From: Limnohabitans sp.
GTDB lineage: Bacteria > Pseudomonadota > Gammaproteobacteria > Burkholderiales > Burkholderiaceae_C
Reading direction: 5' to 3'
Length of the DNA: 12,665 bases
Assembly: GCA_009693225.1 (NCBI GenBank)
Contig: SHXP01000044.1
Span: 1 to 12,665, forward strand
Below are positions 1 to 7,611 of the stretch, in pieces; position 1 is the stretch's first letter; each line of letters begins with the position of its first letter. Under the pieces are notes generated by a model. That model did no database searches. It was given only the letters and a program-made list of their open reading frames with translations, and was not told where the DNA came from. A program made the position numbers and the translations under genes.

Positions 1-69
1 CCGATGGGTCGGCCAATGCGTGTCTTCAAACCGAGCCTCAGATATGCCAACCAACTCGACCCGGACTAA
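1..69 (+). CDS. possible 3' end of a plus-strand gene entering from the left (unrecognised)
   Basis: Frame 1 is open from the window edge for 22 codons and ends at TAA (67-69), reading roughly PMGRPMRVFKPSLRYANQLD. It would be convergent with xdhC, whose stop codon overlaps it on the other strand. I do not recognise the peptide, and an open stretch this short can occur by chance, so this is only a possibility. Confidence 0.2.
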   Translation, partial: PMGRPMRVFKPSLRYANQLDPD

Positions 70-875
70 GCCTGGGTTAACTGCAGCAACTGCGCCGCCA
101 CCGACACGGCGATCACCTCCGGCAATTTGCTGTGGATACCCGCAATGCCAATCGGACTGGTGAAACGGTCAAAATCTGACGACCCGAAACCTCTGGCCTG
201 CAAACGGTGCAGAAAGCTCGCCCATTTGGTGGCGCTGCCGATCAGACCGATATAGATCAGGTCATTTTTCTTACGCTGCCGCTTCAGACAGGCTGCCAGA
301 ATATCCAGATCCTCTGCATGACTGAAGCTCATGATCAAAACGGCGCTGCCGCTGACCAGGTCTGCCACTGCCGCCTGCACCGGATCGCTATGTTCGGCCA
401 GCGCATAAGCCGGCAATGCCGCAGGAAACACTTCGTCGCGGCTGTCGATCCAGCGCAACTCGAACGGCAACTCACCCAGCACTTTCACCAGCGCGTGCCC
501 GACATGGCCGCCGCCGAACAAGGCCAGCGGTTTTAAAGAAGGCCGCAATCTTTTCTGTAATTCAGGCTAGTCCGAAGCATTGATGCATTCAAAATTCAGC
601 TCGACCACGCCGCCGCAGCACTGGCCCAGTGCGGGGCCCAAAGGAAACCGCTGAGGCGCAGCCGGCGCCGGCAGCTGCCCGCTCAGCACGCCAAGTGCCA
701 GAGCCTGCGCCTGGTATTCAAGCTGACCGCCACCGATGGTACCCACCAGTTGATTGGCAAACACTGCCATCCAGGCGCCTGCATCACGGGATACAGAACC
801 CTGGGTGTGCACCACACTGACCAGTACCGCCGGTGCAGCGTTCAAGCGCCCTTTCAATTCAGCCAACCGATACAA
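66..875 (-). pseudogene. xdhC: XdhC, xanthine dehydrogenase molybdenum-cofactor maturation factor, interrupted by an in-frame TAG
   Basis: XdhC binds molybdenum cofactor, promotes its sulfuration and delivers it to xanthine dehydrogenase in the cytoplasm. Two open segments in the same frame make up the protein. The N-terminal XdhC/CoxI domain has VLVSVVHTQGSVSRDAG, GTIGGGQLE and the LGQCCGG motif. The C-terminal Rossmann-like domain has LALFGGGHVGHAL, WIDSRDEVFP, MSFSHAEDLD, YIGLIGS, PIGIAGIH and VIAVSVAAQLLQ. They are joined through one TAG codon at 567-569, in the linker between the domains, with no frameshift. The natural end is near TAG 66-68, the usual XdhC end point. The likely start is TTG 873-875, behind an AAGAGG-like ribosome binding site; an open frame continues upstream to about 980 but does not look like XdhC. 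Residues such as SRD where PRE is usual, and GSATK where GSKTK is usual, suggest relaxed selection. A sequencing error or TAG readthrough is the alternative. Confidence 0.8.
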
Positions 876-1012
876 GAAACACCTCTTCTTCTTGATAATG
901 ATAAATTCGTCACCATCGCCAGTATGCAACGCGATCCGGCCGATAAAACACACCGACCTGTCTGCCAGTGCTGGCAACAACAGGACGGTAAGAATAAAAC
1001 ACTAGGAGCGCC

Positions 1013-1915
1013 ATGAAAATTACACGTTTATATGCTCCGGCCGGTTTGCTCATTCTGCTTGAACTGACAGGCTGTGCAGTGGTGTCCCTGAATGAAACGC
1101 CTGCACCCGAAAAAAAACCTCAGGCCGAGCGACCCGGCGGCAAGCCACCCATGTCAACTCCTGCGCTGCCGCCCCCTCCTCAACCGGCTGTTGTCCCGCC
1201 TGCAGTGACCCCGCCCGCACCGGCGGACAAACCCGTGTCACAAGAACCGGCCCCTGCACCGCAAGCCAAACCTGCACCGGCTCCACCACCCCCGGCTAAG
1301 CCTGAACCGGCTCCATCCCAGCCGGCGACACCTGAGCCACCTCCCCCCCCTGCCGCCAAACCGCCGCCGCCTGTGCCGGCACCGCCTGCACCTCCACCAC
1401 CTGCACCACCACCACCGCCGCCGCCTCCACCACCTCCACCACCCGCACCACCACCGCCTCCACCACCTCCACCACCTCCACCACCTGCACCACCACCGCC
1501 TCCACCACCTCCATCGCCTGCACCTCCAGCGCCTGCGCCGGTACCGCCGCCCGCCAAGGACAATGTGCCTGTATTGCAATCCTTTGCTACCGGCCCTAAG
1601 GAATACCGCGAGGATGCCGCCCGGCATCTGTACAACCGCTATTCGCAGCGCGTATACAAAGGTAAATTGCCGCCCATGCTCAAGTCAGTCGGCGTCGTGG
1701 ATGTGGTTGTCGGCCCCCAGGGACAGGTCTTGGACATCATCTGGACACGCGCGCCCCGCAATGCCGATGTCATTCAGGACATTGAGAGTCTGATACTTGC
1801 AGCCGCGCCATACCCGGCGCCGGTCAAACTGCGCACGGTGACTTACACCGAGACCTGGCTATGGCATGCCAGCGGCCGTTTCCAGCTGTATACGCTGACG
1901 GAGGGTCAAAACTAA
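1013..1915 (+). CDS. proline-rich lipoprotein with TonB-like C-terminal domain
   Basis: The protein has 300 residues and starts at ATG with AGGAG six bases upstream. The N-terminus is a lipoprotein signal: short basic start, hydrophobic stretch, then lipobox LTGC with the lipidated cysteine at residue 21. Alanine follows the cysteine, which by the Lol +2 rule suggests the outer membrane. Residues of about 40-185 are extremely rich in proline and alanine, including a 14-residue tandem repeat, and would form a stiff extended spacer. The last 110 residues (from about 190) resemble the TonB C-terminal fold: a VVDVVVGPQGQVLDI strand-turn-strand, then an acidic helix and AAAPYPAP, like the PFP end of TonB domains. 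This domain normally contacts outer-membrane receptors, but TonB proper is anchored in the inner membrane by a helix, so this arrangement is unusual. It is divergent from xdhC across a 137-base gap. The specific function is unknown. Confidence 0.8.
   Translation: MKITRLYAPAGLLILLELTGCAVVSLNETPAPEKKPQAERPGGKPPMSTPALPPPPQPAVVPPAVTPPAPADKPVSQEPAPAPQAKPAPAPPPPAKPEPAPSQPATPEPPPPPAAKPPPPVPAPPAPPPPAPPPPPPPPPPPPPAPPPPPPPPPPPPPAPPPPPPPPSPAPPAPAPVPPPAKDNVPVLQSFATGPKEYREDAARHLYNRYSQRVYKGKLPPMLKSVGVVDVVVGPQGQVLDIIWTRAPRNADVIQDIESLILAAAPYPAPVKLRTVTYTETWLWHASGRFQLYTLTEGQN
1399..1524 (+). repeat. 42-bp tandem repeat, three copies, inside the proline-rich linker
   Basis: Three units begin at 1399, 1441 and 1483, each opening ACCTGCACC or ACCCGCACC and continuing with CCA/CCT/CCG codons. 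The 42-base period equals 14 codons, so copy number can change without a frameshift; each unit reads PAP followed by a polyproline run. The third unit has diverged (a serine codon near its end). Such repeats are prone to slippage and to assembly collapse. Confidence 0.85.
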
Positions 1916-1958
1916 ACGCGGCATCCCCTTCGGACTTACCGTCTGTGATCAGTCACCA

Positions 1959-1984
1959 CCCCGGTCTGTTGTATCGATCCGGGG
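1959..1984. terminator. possible bidirectional hairpin between convergent genes
   Basis: CCCCGG (1959-1964) can pair with CCGGGG (1979-1984) around a 14-base loop, in the 76-base gap between the convergent lipoprotein and hiuH genes. Neither strand has a clear T-run next to the stem, so a classical intrinsic terminator is not proven; position is the main argument. Confidence 0.3.
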
Positions 1985-1991
1985 CCTTGGA

Positions 1992-2342
1992 TCAGGAACC
2001 CCGGTAAGTGGCGTAACTCCAGGGGCTGACCAGCAAGGGCACGTGGTAGTGCTGCGACACATCCGCCACACCGAAATCCAGATTGACTTCGTTCAGAAAG
2101 GCCGGTTCTGGCAGGACCACGCCGCGCGACAGGAAATATGCCTTGACTGAAAACACCAGGCGGTAAGTTCCCGGCTGCAATTGCAGGCTGTCAAGCAGTG
2201 GCGAATCAGCGCGCCCGTCCGTGTTCAGCACCAGCGACTTGAGCAAACGGCTTTCACGGCCGGTGGTGGCAAACAAGGACACGGCCATGCCGGCGGCCGG
2301 GCAGCCGTGCATGGTATCCAACACATGTGTACTCAATCCCAT
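1992..2342 (-). CDS. hiuH: 5-hydroxyisourate hydrolase (transthyretin-like HIUase)
   Basis: This enzyme hydrolyses 5-hydroxyisourate, the product of urate oxidation, to OHCU. The 116-residue protein is the normal family length. It shows the N-terminal signature GLSTHVLDT and ends with the diagnostic YRGS tetrapeptide. The expected active-site residues are H6, R44 (NTDGR) and H100 (HYHVPLL), with YRGS at 113-116. I chose the ATG at 2340-2342 because homology begins exactly there; the frame is open further upstream to about 2426, but that part is not family-like and would overlap the next gene. There is no secretion signal, so it is probably cytoplasmic. It is divergent from the UraD-AllC gene, which carries out the next step, and the two share an 82-base control region. 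Confidence 0.95.
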   Translation of the reverse strand: MGLSTHVLDTMHGCPAAGMAVSLFATTGRESRLLKSLVLNTDGRADSPLLDSLQLQPGTYRLVFSVKAYFLSRGVVLPEPAFLNEVNLDFGVADVSQHYHVPLLVSPWSYATYRGS

Positions 2343-2365
2343 GGCCGAGCTTTCTAAAAAATGCA

Positions 2366-2383
2366 ATACCACTTGACAGGTAT
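2366..2383. promoter_or_regulatory. dyad ATACC-N8-GGTAT in the hiuH / uraD-allC divergent control region
   Basis: An 18-base imperfect palindrome, ATACC and GGTAT arms around ACTTGACA, sits almost midway between the two divergent starts. It contains a consensus-like TTGACA (2373-2378) on the plus strand, though I see no convincing -10 at the right distance. Its size and placement fit an operator for one regulator controlling both genes, such as a GntR- or MarR-type purine-responsive repressor. The regulator itself is not in the window. Confidence 0.35.
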
Positions 2384-2424
2384 ATAGTTGATCAGCCCAG
2401 TTTAGCGCCTTGCCTTTGCCCACC

Positions 2425-4212
2425 ATGACCCCGCCTCACACTGACACGCGCGCCCCATTCACCCTGGAATGGCTCAACCGGACAGACGATGCCCTTGTAT
2501 TGCAATGGCTGGACGGCGTGTACGAGCACAGCCTGTGGGTGGCGCAGGCCGCGCTGGCACACCGCCCCTTTCGCAGCCTGGCTCATTTGAAATGGGTGCT
2601 GGCCGACAGCGTTGCACAAGCCGGACACGAACAACAGCTCGCTCTGATCAAAGCCCATCCCATGCTGGCGGCCAAGCCGGTCAGCGGTTTGACAACCGAA
2701 TCTCAAACCGAGCAGCGCCTGGCCGGCCTGTGGCAGGCGACAGCGGCGCAGTCCCGGCAATTGCAAGACCTGAACCGGACTTATCTGCAAAGCTTCGGCT
2801 GGCCCTTCATCATTGCCGTGCGCGGACCCCGCGGCCTGGGCCTGACGCCGCAAGCCATCCTGCAAGAACTCGAGCGCCGCCTGGAAGCCTCCCCGTCAGA
2901 TGAATTTGCAGAATGTCTGCGACAAATACACCGGATTGCAGAAACGCGTTTGAACGACAAATGCGGGACCCGCCCTGAGCCAGGCGGCGAAGTCTGGGAC
3001 TGGCATCAATGGCTGGCCCGGTTCAGCGACCCGGGATTTGCTGAAAAGGGCGAGTTGAGTGTGAGCTATCTCACCGCCGCACACCAGGCCTGTGCGCAAA
3101 CGCTGGTGCTTGGCATGCGCGCTTGCGGCTTTGACGAAGTCTTTGTGGACGCCGTCGGCAATGTGGTGGGGCGCTACCACCCGGCGCGCCCGGGTGCGAA
3201 GTATGTGTTGACAGGCAGCCACTACGACACCGTTCGCAATGGCGGTAAATACGATGGCCGCCTGGGCATCTTTGTGCCCATGGCCTGTGTGCGCGAACTG
3301 GTACGCAAGGGCAAGCGGCTACAGGCGGGCCTGGAAGTGGTTGCTTTTGCCGAGGAGGAGGGCCAACGCTACAAAGCCACCTTTCTGGCCTCGAGTGCGC
3401 TCACCGGTGAGTTCCGGCAGGAATGGCTGGACCAGTTGGATGCGGACGGCGTCTCCATGCACGAAGCCATGCGACGGGCAGGCTTGAATCCGGCAGATAT
3501 TCCCGCCATACAGCGTGACCCCTCGCATTACCTTGGATTTGTCGAGGTCCATATCGAGCAAGGCCCCGTTCTCAACAGCTTGAACCTGCCCTTAGGCATC
3601 GTCACTTCTATCAACGGCAGCCTGCGTTACCTGATCGACATCACAGGTACTGCCAGCCATGCCGGCACCAGCCCGATGCACCAGCGCCGGGATGCAGTGG
3701 CCGCCTTTGCTGAATGGGCGGTGTATGCAGAGGAACGCGCACGCGCCGATGGCAACTCTGTAGCCACTGTCGGCATGCTCAATGTGCCGCAAGGCTCAAT
3801 CAACGTGGTGCCCGGCTTATGCCGCTGCAGTCTTGATCTGCGCGCGCCTTTTGATGCGCAGCGCGATGCTATGGCGCAAGACATATTAAAAAAACTGCAA
3901 ACGGTGTGTGAACAACGCGGCCTTCAATGGCAGATAGAGGAAACCGTAAGGGCGGCGGCCGCGCCCAGCGACCCCGGTTTGCAGCAACGCTGGGAAAAGA
4001 CTGTCACCGAGATAGGCTTGCCTGTTCATCGCATGCCCAGCGGCGCCGGCCACGACGCCATGAAACTGCACAATATACTGCCTCAGGCTATGCTGTTTGT
4101 GCGCGGGGAAAACCAGGGCATCAGCCACAACCCGCTGGAATGCACCACGGCTGATGACTTGCAATTAGCAATTCATGCTTTATTGTTACTTATGCACAGT
4201 TTTATTTGTTAA
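2425..4212 (+). CDS. bifunctional OHCU decarboxylase (UraD) - allantoate amidohydrolase (AllC) fusion
   Basis: One 595-residue polypeptide joins two steps of urate breakdown. Residues of about 10-180 are OHCU decarboxylase, forming S-allantoin: AHP with catalytic-type H78, LTTESQTEQ, and FGWPFIIAVRG. Residues of about 190-590 are an M20-family allantoate amidohydrolase, which releases ammonia and CO2 from allantoate to give ureidoglycine. Its metal ligands look complete: H266 in TGSHYDT, D277 in KYDGRLG, the acidic pair in AEEEGQR (E311/E312), H376 in VEVHIEQG and H543 in GAGHDA. TASHAGTSPM, typical of the dimerisation domain, is also present. The allantoinase step between the two activities is not encoded here. 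I chose ATG 2425; a TTG at 2410 is also in frame, but homology does not need it, and neither has a strong ribosome binding site. Amidohydrolase specificity within the family (allantoate versus N-carbamoyl amino acids) is inferred from sequence feel and context. Confidence 0.9.
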   Translation: MTPPHTDTRAPFTLEWLNRTDDALVLQWLDGVYEHSLWVAQAALAHRPFRSLAHLKWVLADSVAQAGHEQQLALIKAHPMLAAKPVSGLTTESQTEQRLAGLWQATAAQSRQLQDLNRTYLQSFGWPFIIAVRGPRGLGLTPQAILQELERRLEASPSDEFAECLRQIHRIAETRLNDKCGTRPEPGGEVWDWHQWLARFSDPGFAEKGELSVSYLTAAHQACAQTLVLGMRACGFDEVFVDAVGNVVGRYHPARPGAKYVLTGSHYDTVRNGGKYDGRLGIFVPMACVRELVRKGKRLQAGLEVVAFAEEEGQRYKATFLASSALTGEFRQEWLDQLDADGVSMHEAMRRAGLNPADIPAIQRDPSHYLGFVEVHIEQGPVLNSLNLPLGIVTSINGSLRYLIDITGTASHAGTSPMHQRRDAVAAFAEWAVYAEERARADGNSVATVGMLNVPQGSINVVPGLCRCSLDLRAPFDAQRDAMAQDILKKLQTVCEQRGLQWQIEETVRAAAAPSDPGLQQRWEKTVTEIGLPVHRMPSGAGHDAMKLHNILPQAMLFVRGENQGISHNPLECTTADDLQLAIHALLLLMHSFIC

Positions 4213-4345
4213 TTATGGAAAACCATTAGAAAAATTTGAAATTTCAAAAAGCTGATATTTATTTAGCATTTTTTTATTTTTGCGAATATCATTTGTTCTC
4301 TGAATTAGGTTATTTAATTAAACCGCATTTAAAGAGAAAAAACGC
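4213..4345 (+). promoter_or_regulatory. AT-rich leader, probable promoter region of the channel cluster
   Basis: This 133-base gap is strikingly AT-rich compared with both neighbours. It contains GAAATTTC (self-complementary), and an A-rich/T-rich pair around GCT...AGC near 4247-4275 that could form a weak hairpin ending in a T-run and so terminate the uraD-allC transcript. Several -10/-35-like words occur in 4280-4320, but none is compelling enough to name a start site. A purine-rich AAAGAG precedes the ATG at 4346. Confidence 0.35.
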
Positions 4346-4891
4346 ATGAACACATCTACAACTTCAAACCACCCGGGGTCGGCACCCACTCTGGCTGATT
4401 GGATTTTTATTTTGATCGTGATAGGCGTTGTGGCCTTGGTCTACCACCTGGGCGCAATTGCTTTTGAACATGCTCAGCAAACTGAAAAAAGCAAGCGAAA
4501 TGGTGAAGCATTGGTGAAATGGTTCACTGAGACCAGTACCAAGCGTTTTTCGGATGAGTACCCGATCAAGGCATGCGCCGGTTCAGGCGATCCAAAAACC
4601 AGCACTTGGGGGGCTTGTCTTGAATATCTGCAGGCAAATGAGTTCAAGAACATGACTAATCCGTTCAACGGCAAGGCTCCGGCGTTTATCGATCAGTGCA
4701 ATCCTTCAGATAAAAGTTTGGCGGGGGAAATCATCTTATTGAAGATGGTGTCCACCCCCCCGGGCTCCGCAGTTTCATCAATCAGCTCGAAATTGATGCC
4801 CGAGGACAGTATTGATCAAAAACTACAACTAAGTATTGGTATCTGTGACAAAGGTTCATACCTAGTCAAAGTCGCTGACACTGAATTCTGA
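4346..4891 (+). CDS. bitopic membrane protein with four-cysteine periplasmic domain, possible channel accessory subunit
   Basis: I do not recognise a named family. The 181-residue protein has a short polar N-terminus, one hydrophobic helix at about 18-40, then an amphipathic, charged helix-like stretch (41-70) and a globular domain with cysteines at 77, 91, 118 and 167, enough for two disulfides. This suggests an N-in anchor with the domain in the periplasm. The helix followed by a disulfide-bearing domain with an NPFNG turn (105-109) recalls type IV pilin-like proteins, but there is no clear prepilin peptidase site, so pilin kinship is only a resemblance. Its stop is 11 bases from the next ATG and GAGG of the next ribosome binding site overlaps that stop, so it is almost certainly co-transcribed with the dual-sensor channel. 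That linkage is the only evidence for an accessory role. Confidence 0.75.
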   Translation: MNTSTTSNHPGSAPTLADWIFILIVIGVVALVYHLGAIAFEHAQQTEKSKRNGEALVKWFTETSTKRFSDEYPIKACAGSGDPKTSTWGACLEYLQANEFKNMTNPFNGKAPAFIDQCNPSDKSLAGEIILLKMVSTPPGSAVSSISSKLMPEDSIDQKLQLSIGICDKGSYLVKVADTEF

Positions 4892-4902
4892 GGCAAATCA
4901 CC

Positions 4903-6579
4903 ATGGCACAAGATCTTGACCAGAATGTAACACCCCACAAGCTGATAGACATCGAATCTATAGATGCAAAGGCCTTGCTCGGCCTTGAAGAGTCCGGGCC
5001 TGCCATCTCAAGCGATCAGCCATTTCGTAAATGGTTGTACGACTGGACCCTCAATCCCAACATACCAGGTAACTTTCAAAAGAGTCTGGACAGCTGGATC
5101 GGCATTCTGATTGTTGTCAACCTGTTTGCATTGGTACTCGAACATGTGCCGGCGCTTTTTGTCCCCTATGAGCGACTCTTTCACTACTTTGATATTTTTT
5201 CTGTCACTGTTTTTGTTATCGAATACTTGCTTCGCTTCTATCTTGCACCTGAAGACGAAGAGTTTCAGCGCAAAGCTATGCCGCGTGTCGCTTACATCTT
5301 CAGCCCGTTTGCGATCATCGACTTTTTGGCTGTGGCGCCATTCTTTTTGCAAGCATTCATACCGATAGATTTGCGCGCCTTGCGATTCCTGCGTTTGCTA
5401 CGGATCCTGAAGCTATTTCGCATTGTCATTCCAGCGATCAAAGAGTTTGCAGAACTCAACCGGGAACGGACTTTCCGACAAAAAATTCATGCCATGGTTT
5501 TCGAGAGCCCCTACGGCGGCAAGTTTCAAGGCATCTTTGAAACTTTCATCGGCATTTGGGTCATCATTTCTGTATTCGCAGTGGTTTTGGAATCCATACA
5601 CAGTGTCAGTTATCTGATCAATCTGGAATTTGTCATTCTCGATACCATCGCTGTGGCCATCTTCACCATTGAATACCTCATGCGCCTGTATTCCTGCGTA
5701 GAAGAGCCGCGCTTCCGGCACGGCTTTTTGGGACGTTTTAAACAGGCACGAAGTGCGGCTACCTTTATCGACCTTCTGGCGATCCTGCCTTTCTTCCTCG
5801 AAGTGCTGCTCGGCTCCATCCTTGACTTGCGGTTCTTGCGAACTTTCCGACTGGCCCGTTTGCTCAAATTAACACGTTATAACGATTCAACCAAAATCCT
5901 GACCACCGTGATCGCCCGCGAATGGCCGGTGATCAGCGCCTCAGCCTTCATCATGATTTTGATGGTGATCATGACAGCAAGTCTAGGTTATGTATTTGAA
6001 CATGAAGCGCAACCTGAAAAATTCGACAACATACCCAACTCTGTCTATTGGGCTGTGATTACCCTAGCTTCGGTAGGGTATGGGGATATTTCACCTGTCA
6101 CTGCAGTGGGTCGTTTCATGACCGTTGTCATGGCACTGCTGGGTATTGGTATTTTCGCCATACCTGCGGCTTTACTGGCATCTGCTTTTGGTGATCAATT
6201 GCACAAAGAGCGCGAGATGCTGAAAAACAATCTGCGTCAAATGATGAAGGACGGGCATCTTGACGAGACCGAGATTGAAACGCTCAGGTCTGAGGCCAAA
6301 CGCTTGCACATCACTATAGAAGAATTGAACACCCTTCTTGAAAATGTGCACATTGAACGGATCAATAATCAAAACAATTCTAAAATTCCGCTGCACGTCA
6401 TTGCTGAACGACCGGCTCAGGCGATAGAGCATTACAAAAACCTGCTGGGTCAGATTCACCAGTTGGCCCTGTTAACTGATGCCGCCAAATTTGAAGCAGA
6501 AGCGCGAGAATCTGATCGCCTCACAGCAACTGAATTGGCGCTTTGGCAACAAATACTAGCCAGGAAAAACAGTTCCTGA
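4903..6579 (+). CDS. voltage-gated potassium-type channel subunit with two tandem voltage sensors and one pore
   Basis: This 558-residue inner-membrane protein belongs to the voltage-gated ion channel superfamily. The first sensor has S1 63-83, S2 91-115 (E107), S3 128-152 (D140) and S4 with R158, R161, R164, R167, K170, R173. A linker (176-208) leads to a second full sensor: S1 210-232, S2 240-262 (E257), S3 284-303 (D290), S4 with R310, R313, R316, R319, K322, R325. Only then comes one pore: S5 341-365, pore helix and filter 387-395 reading TLASVGYGD, S6 402-430. The VGYGD filter predicts potassium selectivity. The cytoplasmic tail is helical and has a DGHLDETEIE segment (450-459) shared in pattern with the next two proteins. 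Residues 190-558 alone resemble those neighbours, so the extra N-terminal sensor looks like a duplication or fusion. The start has GAGG nine bases upstream. Ligand and partners are unknown. Confidence 0.9.
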   Translation: MAQDLDQNVTPHKLIDIESIDAKALLGLEESGPAISSDQPFRKWLYDWTLNPNIPGNFQKSLDSWIGILIVVNLFALVLEHVPALFVPYERLFHYFDIFSVTVFVIEYLLRFYLAPEDEEFQRKAMPRVAYIFSPFAIIDFLAVAPFFLQAFIPIDLRALRFLRLLRILKLFRIVIPAIKEFAELNRERTFRQKIHAMVFESPYGGKFQGIFETFIGIWVIISVFAVVLESIHSVSYLINLEFVILDTIAVAIFTIEYLMRLYSCVEEPRFRHGFLGRFKQARSAATFIDLLAILPFFLEVLLGSILDLRFLRTFRLARLLKLTRYNDSTKILTTVIAREWPVISASAFIMILMVIMTASLGYVFEHEAQPEKFDNIPNSVYWAVITLASVGYGDISPVTAVGRFMTVVMALLGIGIFAIPAALLASAFGDQLHKEREMLKNNLRQMMKDGHLDETEIETLRSEAKRLHITIEELNTLLENVHIERINNQNNSKIPLHVIAERPAQAIEHYKNLLGQIHQLALLTDAAKFEAEARESDRLTATELALWQQILARKNSS

Positions 6580-6607
6580 ACCAGTAAATGTTTTTACCTG
6601 AATATCA

Positions 6608-6623
6608 AGCCGGCTACCCGGCT
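6608..6623 (+). other. hairpin in the spacer between channel genes 1 and 2
   Basis: AGCCGG and CCGGCT form a perfect 6-base stem around CTAC, followed after GACAAAAG by a T5 run. The T-run is about eight bases from the stem, so this is at best a weak terminator or attenuator; it could also be a processing or stabilising element that changes the ratio of channel subunits. It occupies the longest gap (66 bases) between the three channel genes. Confidence 0.4.
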
Positions 6624-6645
6624 GACAAAAGTTTTTCCTTCCAGC

Positions 6646-7611
6646 ATGAAGCAGTTCAAACACACTGCCTCAATCCAACCAGCAGCCAGTCCTGACATGC
6701 AAGAATTTTCTGCCGCCAAGTCCGGCTTGAGACAAATCGTCATGGAAATACTTGACGGCTCCCCGAACCTGGTCTTATCCAAATATGTTGAATGGATGAT
6801 CACCATTGTTGTGCTGGTCAATTGTTCTGCTGTGATTCTGGATTCAGTCCCTGAAGTTCATATGGAATTCAAGGATTTTTTCCATGAACTTGAGTTCTGG
6901 AGCGTGATGTTTTTCACGCTGGAATATGTATTGCGCGTGTGGTCCCTCGGCGCAAAATACGCTGACAGCGCCTGGCGCGGCCGGCGTGGTTATATTTTCA
7001 GTGCCTTCGGGTTGGTCGACTTTTTCGCCACCATGCCTTACTACATGCACGTGTTTTTCCCTTATCTGGACTTGAGGATTCTGCGGGTACTCAGGCTTCT
7101 GCGGATTTTGAAACTCTCCAAATACAACTCGGCCTTGCAGGATTTGTTTTCTGCTGTTTACTCTGAAAGACGGGCTTTCAGTTCTGCCGCCTTTTTGTTG
7201 CTGATCGCCACCATCGTGGCTGCCTCTTTGATGCATTTTGCCGAAGGACATGTACAACCGGAGCAGTTCGGCACTATTCCACATGCGATTTACTGGGCCA
7301 TCGTCACCATCACTTCCGGCTACGGCAATGTCGAACCAGTGACCAAGGGCGGCGAAGTGATAGCACTACTGACCGGGTTTGTCGGTGTGTGTATGGCCGC
7401 CATCATGACGGGTATCGTGGCCTCCGCGTTTGCCAACCAGCTATCCCACAAGAAATCCGCATATAAGGCGCAATTACTTCAGGTACTTTCAGATGGAGTA
7501 GTTTCAGATGCAGAACGCGACACCCTTAAGCGGCTACAGGTGCAATTCCGTTTAAGTGACAAAGAGGTACAGAACATGCTGGACCAGGCTCAGGGTAAAT
7601 TGAAAGAATGA
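6646..7611 (+). CDS. 6TM voltage-gated channel-like subunit with variant filter TSGYGN
   Basis: The 321-residue protein has the standard S1-S6 layout: S1 about 49-69, S2 81-100 (E93), S3 116-137 (D125), S4 with R144, R147, R150, R153, K156, K159, S5 179-199, pore about 213-230, S6 236-263. The filter reads TITSGYGNVEP (221-231). Aligned with the preceding channel it is one residue shorter, lacking the valine before GYG, and has N instead of D after it. It is therefore potassium-channel-like, but selectivity cannot be assumed. The tail has SDGVVSDAE (282-290) and LSDKEV (303-308), a pattern shared with the third channel. No clear ribosome binding site precedes ATG 6646; ATG 6697 is another option, while ATG 6742 would cut a pre-S1 helix conserved with the sister proteins. 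Its TGA overlaps the next start (ATGA), indicating translational coupling. Confidence 0.88.
   Translation: MKQFKHTASIQPAASPDMQEFSAAKSGLRQIVMEILDGSPNLVLSKYVEWMITIVVLVNCSAVILDSVPEVHMEFKDFFHELEFWSVMFFTLEYVLRVWSLGAKYADSAWRGRRGYIFSAFGLVDFFATMPYYMHVFFPYLDLRILRVLRLLRILKLSKYNSALQDLFSAVYSERRAFSSAAFLLLIATIVAASLMHFAEGHVQPEQFGTIPHAIYWAIVTITSGYGNVEPVTKGGEVIALLTGFVGVCMAAIMTGIVASAFANQLSHKKSAYKAQLLQVLSDGVVSDAERDTLKRLQVQFRLSDKEVQNMLDQAQGKLKE

Noticed and set aside
567..569. xdhC TAG as pyrrolysine or TAG as selenocysteine
   Set aside because: Selenocysteine uses TGA, and pyrrolysine is confined to special catalytic proteins with a pyl operon; the linker position in XdhC gives no reason for either.
1180..1635. 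Glycine-rich open frame on the minus strand (PE-PGRS-like appearance)
   Set aside because: Poly-glycine is simply the complement of the CCN proline repeats of the lipoprotein gene; the proline frame has signal peptide, lipobox and C-terminal domain.
2343..2426. Upstream extension of hiuH to a start near 2426
   Set aside because: The added 28 residues are not family-like, the enzyme normally begins at GLSTHVLDT, and the extension would overlap the divergent gene start.
6742..6744. Internal ATG as the true start of channel 2
   Set aside because: It would remove a pre-S1 helix (LRQIVMEIL) that is conserved in pattern in channels 1 and 3, although a weak TTGAG precedes it.
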